Positions 23,548-31,981 of a DNA stretch of 50,861 bases are shown piece by piece. Below the pieces are notes generated by a model, which did not search any database, was not told the DNA's origin, and was given only the letters and a program-made list of their open reading frames with translations. The first letter of the stretch is position 1, and the number at the start of each line of letters is the position of its first letter. Origin of the DNA: an uncultured Bacteroidota bacterium (GTDB lineage Bacteria > Bacteroidota > Bacteroidia > Chitinophagales > LD1); NCBI GenBank assembly GCA_903919075.1, contig CAIXGR010000089.1, positions 1 to 50,861 of the forward strand, written 5' to 3'. Both the position numbers and the translations under genes were made by a program.

Positions 23548-24330
23548 ATGAATAAAATAATATTTGCTTCTATTTTCAGTTTCATTTTTGCGTTTCAAAC
23601 TTTGTCGGCTCAAAATACTGCTGTCGATCCGTTTGATATTCAAACTACTGTTTACAAAACAGCTTTGAAGAATTACGATTTGCAGGCTGCTACTTATGCG
23701 CTTTATAATATGTTGGCGCTAAAACCTGCCCGTACGGATTTAAACGACTCGTTAGCATTAATATACTTTGCGGGCGAGAGATTTGCGCAGGCATATATTA
23801 CAGGCGAGCAAATCTTAAAAAACGATCCCAAAAGAAAGGATATGCTTGAGCTGGTAGCTATTTCAAAGCAAAACTTAGGTCTTATCAAGGAGTCGTTAGC
23901 TGATTATGAAAAATTATATGGTATAGATAAATCGCTTTTCTATTTGTATCAAATGGCAACGCTTCAATACCAATTAAAACGTTACGGTGAGTGTGTGGCA
24001 TCGTTAGATCAGATTATTGCAAACCCTGAAGCTGAGAAGCAAAAAGTAAATATACGTGTGCAAGGTGGCCAGCAGGAAGTACCTATGAAAGCTGCGGCAT
24101 ACAATGTAAAAGGCATTTGCGCTGTTGATTTGAGCCAGCCCGATGCTGCACGAGATAATTTCAACAAAGCTTTGAAAATATATCCTGATTTTGTTTTGGC
24201 AAAAGGCAATTTGGAATCGATGGATAAAAAAGCCAAAGAAAAACAAGTTGGCGTAGTTGCTAAAACCCCACCAGCAGGTGCTCCTGCCCCTGGTGTAAAA
24301 CCTGTTCAACCTAAACCGGTAGGGCATTAA
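23548..24330 (+). CDS. Secreted or periplasmic TPR protein
   Basis: 260 residues from the ATG at 23548, chosen for the signal peptide (MNKIIFASIFSFIFAFQTLSAQ) and the -7 box just upstream. Residues ~35-215 hold several TPR-type helical hairpins, for example LNDSLALIYFAGERFAQAYI, ESLADYEKLYGIDKSLFYLY and AAYNVKGICAVDLSQPDAARDNFNKALKIYP. The C-terminus is a Pro/Ala/Val-rich tail. TPRs mediate protein contacts, and the partner is unknown. A strong terminator follows directly, so the gene forms its own transcript. Confidence 0.82.
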   Translation: MNKIIFASIFSFIFAFQTLSAQNTAVDPFDIQTTVYKTALKNYDLQAATYALYNMLALKPARTDLNDSLALIYFAGERFAQAYITGEQILKNDPKRKDMLELVAISKQNLGLIKESLADYEKLYGIDKSLFYLYQMATLQYQLKRYGECVASLDQIIANPEAEKQKVNIRVQGGQQEVPMKAAAYNVKGICAVDLSQPDAARDNFNKALKIYPDFVLAKGNLESMDKKAKEKQVGVVAKTPPAGAPAPGVKPVQPKPVGH

Positions 24331-24350
24331 TAGCTAAAGATTTTTTACAA

Positions 24351-24381
24351 AGAGGGGTTGCCGAAAGCAGCCCCTCTTTTT
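24351..24381 (+). terminator. Rho-independent terminator after the TPR gene
   Basis: AGAGGGG (24351-24357) pairs with CCCCTCT (24371-24377), extended by TGC/GCA around a CGAAA loop, and is followed by a T-run to 24383. It lies 20 nt after the stop codon and before the PLP enzyme, whose start is therefore placed at 24409. Confidence 0.93.
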
Positions 24382-24408
24382 TTGTTCGTCTTTATTCTAT
24401 TTTTGGGT

Positions 24409-25569
24409 ATGGACATATCGTACATTATTAACCACCTTGGCGAAGAACGGGAGCAATATTTTAATGCTGTTGCTCCACCCGTTATTCAAACCAGTAACTT
24501 TTTTTTTAAGGATGTTGATAGCCTGCGAAGTGGATTTGCTAATGAGCAGGATGCACATATATATACTCGGGGTAATAACCCCACCGTTGAAATTTTGCGC
24601 AAAAAAATAGCGGCCCTTGCCGGGGCTGAAGATGCTCTTGTTTTTTCGAGCGGCGTGGCGGCTATTGCTGCAGCCGTAATGGCTAACGTGCAGCAGGGCG
24701 ACCATGTAGTATGTGTAAACCGGCCCTATAGCTGGACCAATAAATTGCTTAATAATTACCTGCCGCGCTTTGGTGTTACCGCAACTATGATTGATGGAAC
24801 AGATACTGCAAATTTTGTAAATGCTATAAAGCCCAACACCAAAATTTTATTTCTTGAAAGCCCTAACTCATTTACGTTTGAGTTGCAGGATATTGCTGCG
24901 GTTGTAAAGATTGCGAAAGAGAAAAACATAGTAACTATTATTGACAACAGCTATTGCACATCGCTAGGCCAGCGCTGTATTGAGATGGGAATAGATATTG
25001 AAGTACATTCGGCTACCAAATATTACGGCGGCCATAGCGATGTGGTGGCCGGTTACCTGATGAGCAGTAAGGCGATGGTGAAGAAAATTTTTGCCACTGA
25101 GTTGCTTAACATGGGGGCTATTATTTCGCCCAACGATGCATGGTTGATGTTAAGAAGTCTACGCACCCTGCCAATCCGTTTAGAAAAAATAAAGGATACC
25201 ACAGAAAAAATGGTTGGCTTTATGGAGTTGCACCCACAGGTTGAAAAGGTGCTGTATCCTTTTTCGAAATCCTTTCCGCAGTATGCGTTGGCACAAAAAC
25301 AAATGCAATGGTGCGGAGGGTTATTTACTGCTTTTATTAAGGCGAAAAATATTGCGGAGGTTGAGCTTTTTTGCAATAGCCTAAAAAGATTCCTGATGGC
25401 AGTATCATGGGGTGGGCATGAATCGCTGATTATGCCAGCAGCAGCTTTTATGGCAAAAAATAATGATGCGCCAGCATATGGTTATAATGCAATTCGTTTT
25501 TATATTGGTCTCGAAAACGCGGAAGATTTAACAAGCGACCTGCAAAATGCTTTTCGGAAAATTGAATAA
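24409..25569 (+). CDS. Cys/Met metabolism PLP-dependent enzyme (gamma-synthase/lyase family)
   Basis: 386 residues from the ATG at 24409; the upstream in-frame start at 24358 lies inside the terminator. The family pattern is AVAPPVIQTSNFFF, IYTRGNNPTV (51-60), FSSGVAAIAAAV, TIIDNSYCTS (Asp179, pyridine-N contact) and HSATKYYGGHSD (Lys204, the Schiff-base lysine). Members are cystathionine gamma-synthase, cystathionine beta-lyase and methionine gamma-lyase; the sequence does not let me pick one. It heads a tightly spaced run (6, 26, 34 and 14 nt gaps) with the LRR, DUF2851, PspC-like and GNAT genes. Confidence 0.9.
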   Translation: MDISYIINHLGEEREQYFNAVAPPVIQTSNFFFKDVDSLRSGFANEQDAHIYTRGNNPTVEILRKKIAALAGAEDALVFSSGVAAIAAAVMANVQQGDHVVCVNRPYSWTNKLLNNYLPRFGVTATMIDGTDTANFVNAIKPNTKILFLESPNSFTFELQDIAAVVKIAKEKNIVTIIDNSYCTSLGQRCIEMGIDIEVHSATKYYGGHSDVVAGYLMSSKAMVKKIFATELLNMGAIISPNDAWLMLRSLRTLPIRLEKIKDTTEKMVGFMELHPQVEKVLYPFSKSFPQYALAQKQMQWCGGLFTAFIKAKNIAEVELFCNSLKRFLMAVSWGGHESLIMPAAAFMAKNNDAPAYGYNAIRFYIGLENAEDLTSDLQNAFRKIE

Positions 25570-25575
25570 AGAAAA

Positions 25576-26271
25576 ATGAAACTAGGTTTTGTTTTATTGT
25601 TTTTGCTTACGGCAACTACAACGCAACTTGTTGCACAATCTGATAATACTTCTTTTACATCGCTTGAAGAGGCCTTGAAAAACCCAGCGAAAGCAAAATC
25701 GCTTAATTTGAAAGGGCTGGGCCTTACCACGTTGCCCGAAAGCATTGGCACACTGGTAAATCTGGAACGTTTAAATCTTTCAGGCAATAAGCTTACTACA
25801 TTGCCCGATGGAATTTTTTTATTAAAGAAGTTGAAATATTTAAACCTGAATGGTAATAAGCTTACCACCATTCCACCTGCTATTGCCAATCTTAAAAATC
25901 TTACCGAGCTTGAAATAGCTTTTAACGGTATTTCGGTGTTGCCTAAGGAAGTGGCGCAGCTAAGCAATTTAAGCCGACTGGCCGCAGCTAAAAACAACCT
26001 TAAAACCCTGCCACTAGAAATGCTGAAAATGACCTCGATGAAAATTGCTGACTTTTCGTACAATCTATTTGTTGCAATACCACAGGCTATAACCGGTATG
26101 AAAAATTTGAAAGCGCTGGATATTAGTTTTAATAAATCGCTGGCTAAATTTCCTCCCGAAATAAAAAATCTTCAGGCATTAAAGATTCTAAACCTGAAAA
26201 ACACAAAAATTACAGCCGAGCAGGTAAAAACTTTAAACTGGAGTTTATTCAGTTGCACCATTATGCTGTAA
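25576..26271 (+). CDS. Secreted leucine-rich repeat protein
   Basis: 231 residues with a signal peptide (1-21, LVAQ). About seven leucine-rich repeats of 23 residues follow, for example LERLNLSGNKLTTLPDGIFL, LKYLNLNGNKLTTIPPAIAN and LKALDISFNKSLAKFPPEI. The curved LRR array should bind another protein; the partner is unknown. It starts 6 nt after the PLP enzyme gene and is 26 nt from DUF2851. No membrane anchor or T9SS tail is visible, so it is probably periplasmic or released. Confidence 0.87.
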   Translation: MKLGFVLLFLLTATTTQLVAQSDNTSFTSLEEALKNPAKAKSLNLKGLGLTTLPESIGTLVNLERLNLSGNKLTTLPDGIFLLKKLKYLNLNGNKLTTIPPAIANLKNLTELEIAFNGISVLPKEVAQLSNLSRLAAAKNNLKTLPLEMLKMTSMKIADFSYNLFVAIPQAITGMKNLKALDISFNKSLAKFPPEIKNLQALKILNLKNTKITAEQVKTLNWSLFSCTIML

Positions 26272-26295
26272 ACAGACTTTTCATATATTTATTTG

Positions 26296-27567
26296 ATGAA
26301 TGAAAAGCTGCTTCATTTTATTTGGAAATACCAACTGTTTAATCAGGATAAACTTACCACTGCTGATGGCGAAAAGCTGGAAATTGTAAACAAGGGCACT
26401 CACAATACCGATTCGGGTGCCGACTTTCAGAACGTAAAAATCAGGATAGGTAATACCCTTTGGGCCGGCAATGTCGAAATTCACGTAAACTCGAACGACT
26501 GGATAGCGCATAAACATACTAACGACAGTGCCTATAATAATGTAGTGCTTCATGTAGTTTATCAGAAGAATGGCAAGAATGTTTCCAGAAAAGCAGGTGG
26601 TGAAATTCCTACACTTGAACTTAGCAACCGGATAAAAGAATCAACTCTTTTTCGCTTCGAAGAGTTATCAAAAAGAAAAGCCTGGATACCGTGCAATAAA
26701 TTTTTTAATGATGCCAATGGCCCAGCCGTAAAGAATTTTTTGGAAAGGCTATTGATTGAGCGGCTTGAAGGCAAGGTGCAGCAAATACATCAATTGCTTG
26801 TCGATTCGGGGAATGATTGGGAAAATGTAATGTTTCAAACCATAGCCCGGTATTTTGGAGCAGGTATTAATAAAGAGCCATTCTTTTTATTGGCAAAATC
26901 GCTACCGGTAAAGGTTTGGGCCAAGCATCAGGATGACCGTCTGCAAACCGAAGCCCTGGTATTTGGGCAAGCAGGTTTTTTGAATGATAAATTTGATGAT
27001 GACTACCCCAATCAGTTGCGGAAAGAATATAACTATCTGAAACGGCTGCATCATTTAGAGCCACTGGAAAAGCACATCTGGAAGTTTTTAAGGTTAAGGC
27101 CTTCTAATTTTCCAACCATTCGTTTGGCGCAATTAGCCGCGCTGATGAGTAAAGAAGTAAAACTTTTCTCTCAAATACTTGAAGCGAAAAATGTAAAGGC
27201 TATACACAAATTTTTAGATGCGGAGGTACCGGACTATTGGAAAAGCCATTATCAATTCGATAAGCCTTCGAAAAAAGTAAACTCGCATTTAGGGGCATCA
27301 ATGAAAGATGTTTTGCTGATAAATGCTGTAGCACCTGTATTGTTCGCTTACGGAAAGTATAAAGACGAAGAGACATACTGCGATAGAGCGTTTAAAATAT
27401 TAGAAACTTGTAAGCCCGAAAGCAATGCCATTATAAGCGGTTGGAAGAAAATGAACATGGAAGCACTTAATGCCTGCGACAGCCAATCGCTATTGCAACT
27501 GAAAAATGAATACTGCGATAAATTCAGGTGCCTTGAATGCGTGGTGGGGCACCGTATTTTAAAGTGA
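26296..27567 (+). CDS. DUF2851 family protein
   Basis: 423 residues from the ATG at 26296; a TTG precedes it in frame. The N-terminal signatures are LLHFIWKYQLFNQDKLTTADGE, IVNKGTHNTDSGADFQNVKI, WAGNVEIHVNSNDWIAHKH and NVVLHVVY, the pattern of DUF2851. The C-terminus has CxxxxCLEC-like cysteines (DKFRCLECVVGHRILK). The Asp/Glu/Lys/His spacing of the N-terminal part resembles PD-(D/E)xK-like folds, but I only infer that. The family is nearly restricted to Bacteroidota and has no established function. There is no signal peptide. Confidence 0.83.
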   Translation: MNEKLLHFIWKYQLFNQDKLTTADGEKLEIVNKGTHNTDSGADFQNVKIRIGNTLWAGNVEIHVNSNDWIAHKHTNDSAYNNVVLHVVYQKNGKNVSRKAGGEIPTLELSNRIKESTLFRFEELSKRKAWIPCNKFFNDANGPAVKNFLERLLIERLEGKVQQIHQLLVDSGNDWENVMFQTIARYFGAGINKEPFFLLAKSLPVKVWAKHQDDRLQTEALVFGQAGFLNDKFDDDYPNQLRKEYNYLKRLHHLEPLEKHIWKFLRLRPSNFPTIRLAQLAALMSKEVKLFSQILEAKNVKAIHKFLDAEVPDYWKSHYQFDKPSKKVNSHLGASMKDVLLINAVAPVLFAYGKYKDEETYCDRAFKILETCKPESNAIISGWKKMNMEALNACDSQSLLQLKNEYCDKFRCLECVVGHRILK

Positions 27568-27601
27568 GTTTGTTTTAATAAAAATTATTTAACTTCGGGT
27601 A

Positions 27602-27829
27602 ATGTTCAAAATAGAGACCTTCAAATTTCTGGTTGAATCGCATGTGTTTGGTGTTTGCGAAAGAATAGGAGAGCGGCTGAAAATGCCTGCTAAAGAAATT
27701 CGCATGTTCTTTATATATGCCAGCTTTTTAACCATCGGCTCGCCGGTAATTATTTATATGATTCTTACCTTTTGGATACAGATGAAAGATTACGTTAGAG
27801 GGAAAAGAACTGCCATTTGGGATTTTTGA
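27602..27829 (+). CDS. PspC-domain membrane protein
   Basis: 75 residues: HVFGVCERIGERLKMPAKEIR followed by a membrane helix (~37-58, MFFIYASFLTIGSPVIIYMILTFWI), the PspC layout. In enterobacteria PspC helps sense membrane stress; the role here is unknown. It lies between DUF2851 and the acetyltransferase with short gaps, so it is probably co-transcribed. Confidence 0.78.
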   Translation: MFKIETFKFLVESHVFGVCERIGERLKMPAKEIRMFFIYASFLTIGSPVIIYMILTFWIQMKDYVRGKRTAIWDF

Positions 27830-27843
27830 TGCGATAAGCTTTT

Positions 27844-28644
27844 ATGAAAATCCTTCCCTTTGAAAGTAGCGACCTTCCTTTTTTAGATGCTTTTCGGCCA
27901 CCCGGGTGGAGCGACCTTAAACCACATTATCAGTATTATCTTAACTCTTTGTATTGTCACCCTATTAAAGTGGTGCTGGAAAATACAATGGCGGGCATTG
28001 GCGCCACACTGCTGCATGCCGATACTGCATGGCTGGCGCATATCATTGTTCATCCTGATTTTAGAAACAGGGGGCTTGGAACAATTATAACCGGGGCTTT
28101 AGTAAAAAATGTTGATGCCAATAAATACAAAACAATTTTTTTGGCCGCCACCCCCATGGGTGAGCCGATATATAAAAAGGCGGGTTTTGAAAGCGAGGCG
28201 GAATATTGGTTTTTTAAAGATGGTAAAATAGAAGATGCCATTACCTTGCCACAAAACATTGTGCCCTTTGAAGCAAAATATGCCGATGAAATATTAGCAT
28301 TAGACAAAGAAGTTTCGGGCGAAGACCGCAGTTGGCGGATTAAAGAAAATCTGCAAGGCGGCTTGCTTTATATTTTAGGTAATAAAATTGAAGGCTATTT
28401 TTTGCCAACTTTGGTGGAAGGATTAATAGTGGCTAAAAATCCGGTAGCTGGTTTAGAATTATTGAGGTTAAAACATGCAATGGATTGCATTACGGTTATA
28501 CCTACCGATAACAAGATTGCCATAGATTTTATGGAAAAAAATAATTTTAAAGTTTACCGTAAGGCCCAGCGAATGCGATTAGGTTTAAATAGAAACTGGC
28601 GGCCTGATTATATTTATAGCAGGGTTAGTGGGCAGATAGGGTAA
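27844..28644 (+). CDS. GNAT-family N-acetyltransferase, two-domain
   Basis: 266 residues. The first half is a GNAT fold with the acetyl-CoA loop HIIVHPDFRNRGLGTIITGAL (residues ~61-81; motif A R-x-x-G-L-G). ATPMGEPIYKKAGFESEAEYWFFK follows as motif B. The second half (~130-260) resembles the degenerate C-terminal GNAT-like domain found in some two-domain acetyltransferases. The substrate is unknown. It is the last gene of the unit that begins with the PLP enzyme at 24409. Confidence 0.85.
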   Translation: MKILPFESSDLPFLDAFRPPGWSDLKPHYQYYLNSLYCHPIKVVLENTMAGIGATLLHADTAWLAHIIVHPDFRNRGLGTIITGALVKNVDANKYKTIFLAATPMGEPIYKKAGFESEAEYWFFKDGKIEDAITLPQNIVPFEAKYADEILALDKEVSGEDRSWRIKENLQGGLLYILGNKIEGYFLPTLVEGLIVAKNPVAGLELLRLKHAMDCITVIPTDNKIAIDFMEKNNFKVYRKAQRMRLGLNRNWRPDYIYSRVSGQIG

Positions 28645-28707
28645 TTATAATGTGATAAAATGACAAAATGATAATGCAATTATGAATAGGAAATTGAATA
28701 AATTAAA

Positions 28708-28735
28708 AACCCTTGCATATTGAAATACAAGGGTT
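28708..28735. terminator. Hairpin terminator between GNAT gene and tRNA
   Basis: AACCCTTGCAT (28708-28718) pairs with ATACAAGGGTT (28725-28735) with one C-A mismatch. On the minus strand it is followed by TTTTTAATTT, fitting the 3' end of the tRNA transcript. On the plus strand T-rich sequence also follows. Confidence 0.75.
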
Positions 28736-28759
28736 CGTTTTTGCAGTTATGAGAGCCAG

Positions 28760-28843
28760 TGCCCGAAGAGAGATTCGAACTCTCACACCCTTTCGGGCGC
28801 TACCACCTCAAGGTAGTGCGTCTACCAGTTTCGCCATCCGGGC
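28760..28843 (-). tRNA. tRNA-Leu(GAG)
   Basis: 84 nt on the minus strand. The 7-bp acceptor stem pairs GCCCGGA with the 3' TCTTCGGGC end, including one G-T. The anticodon arm reads CTACC-TTGAGGT-GGTAG with anticodon GAG. A long variable arm (GCGCCCGAAAGGGTGT) marks a class II tRNA, and the T-arm contains GTTCGAATC. The discriminator is A. CCA is not encoded and would be added by the nucleotidyltransferase. It reads CUC and CUU. Confidence 0.93.
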
Positions 28844-28898
28844 AGGATGGGTGCAAATATATTGAAAGAAATGAATTTTGCTTAGCCCTTTAATTGCT

Positions 28899-29264
28899 TT
28901 AAATCTCGCCTAATTGCAATTGCCCCGTATCGGCAATCAGTTGAAAAGTTCTGGGTTTGTCTTCTCGTTGTTCGAAGGTAATGATGCAGTTTTTGTCGTC
29001 TTGCCAGTTAAACTTTACGTTTTGGTCGGTTATATCGTTAGCATATATTTCAAATTCAAGCTTGCCTTCTTTAAAAGTATAGGCTTTAACCTTTAGCACC
29101 ACCTTCCAGGGGTCAACCGAAGTAGAGCGGCTGGCCGAAACGTTAGTAATTACTTTTTGATTGGGGGAAGTATTAACAACATTAGCAGTTGTTTTTCCAT
29201 TACACGAGGACAGAAGAAGGACAATAAATAGAAAAATGGCAGATACAGGTTTTGTTGGTTTCAT
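28899..29264 (-). CDS. Small putative lipoprotein, unknown function
   Basis: 121 residues. The signal peptide ends in LLLSSC with the candidate lipidated Cys at residue 21. A Ser/Thr/Asn-rich linker and a beta-rich domain follow (WKVVLKVKAYTFKEGKLEFEIYANDIT, CIITFEQRE). I recognise no family. It lies 62 nt downstream of queG on the same strand and may share its transcript. Confidence 0.72.
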   Translation of the reverse strand: MKPTKPVSAIFLFIVLLLSSCNGKTTANVVNTSPNQKVITNVSASRSTSVDPWKVVLKVKAYTFKEGKLEFEIYANDITDQNVKFNWQDDKNCIITFEQREDKPRTFQLIADTGQLQLGEI

Positions 29265-29326
29265 AAGCGGGTATAAGGATTAAGCTTTATAACGGGCTTT
29301 TAAATAAAAAAATTGCGCCCCTAAGG

Positions 29327-30250
29327 CTATTTCAAAAAATCAATATTCCGCTTTAGCCCGTTAAAATTAGTGCGCTTTACTGCCGAATGCTTGAATAAGC
29401 TTTTAAAGGCTTCCTCCTTTAATTCATTCCAATCCTCTTTTGTCATATCCAATAATTCCTTCACAGGCTCAAACTCAGGTTCATTGTGTTTTACAGCCTG
29501 AGAATTGATGGGGCATACCTGCTGGCATATATCGCAGCCAAACATCCAGTTTTCGAACTTTCCTTTGTAATCGCCGGGCAGCATTTCATCTTTCAGCTCA
29601 ATAGTAAAATACGAAATGCACTTGCTGGCATCAAGTTTATACGGCTCGTAAATGGCATCTGTAGGGCAGGCATCAACGCATTTGGTGCAAGTGCCACAGT
29701 AGTCTTTTACCGGCGAATCGTAATCCAATTCAATATCAACAATTATCTCTGCCAGAAAAAAGTATGAACCCCGGCGCTTGGTTAGTATATTGGTGTTCTT
29801 GCCTACCCAGCCAATGCCGCTGCGTTGTGCCCAGGCACGTTCTAAAACCGGTGCCGAGTCTACAAAGCAGCGCCCGCCTACTTCACCTACATGTTCTTTA
29901 ATGGCGGCGAAAAGCAGTTGCAGCTTATCTTTTACAACCGTATGGTAGTCTTTGCCTAATGCATACATGGCTATTTTAGGTGCATTAGCATCTGTTTGTT
30001 TTACGTTGTTAAAATAATTATACGAAAGCGATATAACGCTCTTGGCACCGTCCACCAGTTTCCGCGGGTCAACCCGTTTTTCGAAATGGTTCCCCATGTA
30101 AGCCATCTTACCATTTAAGTTCTGGTTAAGCCATGCATCTAAAAGCCTTGCTTCCTCATCTAACTGTTGGGCTTTAGATATACCGCAAGAGTCGAAACCT
30201 ATTTGGCTTGCCAGACGTTTTATATACAAGGACAGCTGCTGGGTATTCAT
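29327..30250 (-). CDS. queG: Epoxyqueuosine reductase
   Basis: 307 residues from the ATG at 30250; the frame extends to 30289, but MNTQQLSLYIKRLASQIGFD is the natural N-terminus. Catalytic Asp131 lies in FVDSAPVLERAWAQRSG. The two 4Fe-4S motifs are Cys185/188/191 (CGTCTKCVDACP) with Cys246, and Cys239/242 (CDICQQVCP) with Cys195. QueG reduces epoxyqueuosine to queuosine in tRNA, using cobalamin and the clusters. This is the short form without C-terminal HEAT repeats, usual in Bacteroidota. The lipoprotein gene follows 62 nt later. Confidence 0.95.
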   Translation of the reverse strand: MNTQQLSLYIKRLASQIGFDSCGISKAQQLDEEARLLDAWLNQNLNGKMAYMGNHFEKRVDPRKLVDGAKSVISLSYNYFNNVKQTDANAPKIAMYALGKDYHTVVKDKLQLLFAAIKEHVGEVGGRCFVDSAPVLERAWAQRSGIGWVGKNTNILTKRRGSYFFLAEIIVDIELDYDSPVKDYCGTCTKCVDACPTDAIYEPYKLDASKCISYFTIELKDEMLPGDYKGKFENWMFGCDICQQVCPINSQAVKHNEPEFEPVKELLDMTKEDWNELKEEAFKSLFKHSAVKRTNFNGLKRNIDFLK

Positions 30251-30332
30251 AGCGCAATTGTTAGCAATTATATAACAGAAATAAAACAATTACACAACAT
30301 AAGATAAGTAGCTTAGCAACGTTAGTACAAAT

Positions 30333-30845
30333 ATGAAAGTCTCAATTGTCATATTATTTATTTTTTTATTCTTTTTGCTTTCGGTAATTCCAAGCGAAAG
30401 TATAGCAGTTCCTGCATTCCATCCGGGAAATAATGAAGTAAGCGAGGATAATAATCTTAAAGTACTTTCGTGGAATATATACATGCTGCCTAAAATGGTT
30501 GCCCGCAAAGGTAAGCTAAGCAGGGCAGAAGCTATTGTTGAGGACCTGAAAAAAACTGATTTCGATATTATCGTATTTCAGGAGGCATTTCTTCCCGGTG
30601 CACGAAAAATAATTTCTAAAGGATTAGACTCTCTTTATCCATATCAATACGGGCCAGCTAATAATACTCCAAACATAAAAGGCAGCAGCGGGGTTTGGAT
30701 AATCAGCAAAACAAAAATGACAATTTTAAAAACAATCCAATTTAAAGAGTGCGCAACATGGGATTGTTTAGTTCGGAAAGGGGCCATGCTTTTACAAGGA
30801 AACTGGAACGGCAAAACTTTTCAATTGCTCGGCACTCACCTATAG
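30333..30845 (+). CDS. Endonuclease/exonuclease/phosphatase family protein, N-terminal part of an amber-split gene
   Basis: 170 residues ending at an in-frame TAG (30843-30845). A hydrophobic N-terminus (1-25) indicates export. The metal-dependent phosphoesterase fold shows LSWNIYMLP (Asn48), VFQEAF (Glu84), GVWIIS and LLGTHL (His169), as in sphingomyelinase- or DNase I-like enzymes. The remaining motifs (GDMNT, YDYILV, LSDHYG) lie in the same frame after the stop, so this is half of a ~299-residue protein. It is unlikely to be active alone, because the GDxN and SDH catalytic residues are missing. Confidence 0.75.
   Translation: MKVSIVILFIFLFFLLSVIPSESIAVPAFHPGNNEVSEDNNLKVLSWNIYMLPKMVARKGKLSRAEAIVEDLKKTDFDIIVFQEAFLPGARKIISKGLDSLYPYQYGPANNTPNIKGSSGVWIISKTKMTILKTIQFKECATWDCLVRKGAMLLQGNWNGKTFQLLGTHL
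30843..30845 (+). other. In-frame amber codon splitting the phosphoesterase gene
   Basis: The sequence reads GTHL-TAG-ADE. Relatives typically have Gln after THL, so CAG changed to TAG by one C-to-T transition is the simplest explanation. No frameshift is needed to join the halves. Confidence 0.85.
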
Positions 30846-30878
30846 GCCGACGAACACCAGCAAATACGCTATGCCCAA

Positions 30879-31232
30879 ATGGATGAAATATATAACGAGT
30901 TACTTTCGCAATATAAAGTTGAGGGCATACCTCAGTTTATTTGCGGCGATATGAACACCGAAGAAGAAATTAACGAAAGATATTGCAAAATGCTGAATTG
31001 TTTTGGTGCCGAGAACGGTGAAATTAGCGGCGTGGAAAAATATACTTATGATGTTGACAATAATGAGATAGCAAAATATTGTGGCCCCAAAAACAAAACC
31101 ACCTACGATTATATTTTAGTACGTGATAACGGTGTAAAAATAAAATCGGTAAAACGCTTTGTAGATATTTTTAAAAAGGGCAAAAAAAATCTCTCCGACC
31201 ATTACGGTATTGTTTGCGAGCTTAGTTTCTAA
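30879..31232 (+). CDS. Endonuclease/exonuclease/phosphatase family protein, C-terminal part of an amber-split gene
   Basis: 117 residues from the first ATG after the amber codon; the true frame continues back to 30846 (ADEHQQIRYAQ). It carries the second half of the catalytic set: FICGDMNTEEE (Asp/Asn pair), TTYDYILVRD and LSDHYGIVCE, where the Asp-His pair is the general acid/base site. It has no signal peptide or full active site, so as a separate product it would probably be inert. Intact motifs show that the disruption is recent, erroneous or bypassed. Confidence 0.72.
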   Translation: MDEIYNELLSQYKVEGIPQFICGDMNTEEEINERYCKMLNCFGAENGEISGVEKYTYDVDNNEIAKYCGPKNKTTYDYILVRDNGVKIKSVKRFVDIFKKGKKNLSDHYGIVCELSF

Positions 31233-31342
31233 GCTTTTCTTCTTACTTCTTTTATAGCCTGTAAACCTTCTTAAATAATCTTATAAATTATTTCTAATTG
31301 GTTGTATATTGGTTTTAATAAAACCCACGTTAAAGATTTATT

Positions 31343-31981
31343 ATGAAAGGAATATTTCTTGTTATCCTGCTTTTGCCTCTGTGTGCTTTTAATTCGGGCG
31401 AGAAATTTCTTAGTAAAATTGATTTGTACCAAAAAGATTCCTATTTCAAGGACAAGGTATTTGCCGAGCACGACTGGAAAAGCTTTTATAAGTTGAAAGA
31501 AGTGACTACAGTTATTGATATTGACCGGTACGATTTGCATTTAATGAATGCAGCTATTTTTTTCGCCACAAATCAATTGCGGGAAACTAAAGGGTTTAAA
31601 GTGCTGAAATTTTCAAGTGGTTTGCGCGATGCCGCCATGATACACAGTTGGCAAATGGTTGAGAAAAATTTCTTTAATCATTTTAACAGCTATAATGCTG
31701 CCTTACGCTCACCCGATAAGCGAATAAAAATTTGTGGCATTGAGCCTAACGCATGTGCTGAGAATATTGATATGAATTTTATTGGTGTGGACAGCAACTC
31801 CACTTATTTAAGTATTGCCCAAAAAATTGTTGAAGACCTTTATGAATCGCCACCTCACCGCAAAAACATGCTTAGTAAAGGTTATGCGTATTTAGGGTGT
31901 GGTGCCATGCTTGAACCGAAAGATAAAAACGGTGTGCACTACATAAAAGCCACTCAGGATTTTTCGGCGGTTTCTAATTAA
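31343..31981 (+). CDS. CAP/SCP-like domain secreted protein
   Basis: 212 residues with a signal peptide (1-15). Residues ~67-208 form a CAP domain: RDAAMIHSWQMVEKNFFNHF (His101, His113), CAENIDM (Glu140), IVEDLYESPPHRKNML (His182) and YLGCGAM, ending in ATQDFS. The His/Glu tetrad of the CAP cavity appears complete. Bacterial CAP proteins are secreted and of largely unknown function. The gene stands 110 nt after the phosphoesterase gene. Its TAA overlaps the stop of the convergent membrane protein in a shared TTAA. Confidence 0.88.
   Translation: MKGIFLVILLLPLCAFNSGEKFLSKIDLYQKDSYFKDKVFAEHDWKSFYKLKEVTTVIDIDRYDLHLMNAAIFFATNQLRETKGFKVLKFSSGLRDAAMIHSWQMVEKNFFNHFNSYNAALRSPDKRIKICGIEPNACAENIDMNFIGVDSNSTYLSIAQKIVEDLYESPPHRKNMLSKGYAYLGCGAMLEPKDKNGVHYIKATQDFSAVSN

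Noticed and set aside
24398-24405. TATTTTTG resembling a -7 promoter box before the PLP enzyme
   Set aside because: It is only 3 nt from the start codon, so transcription would begin inside the gene.
24358-24408. Upstream in-frame start of the PLP enzyme
   Set aside because: It falls inside the T-run and stem of a strong terminator, and the added residues look like no family N-terminus.
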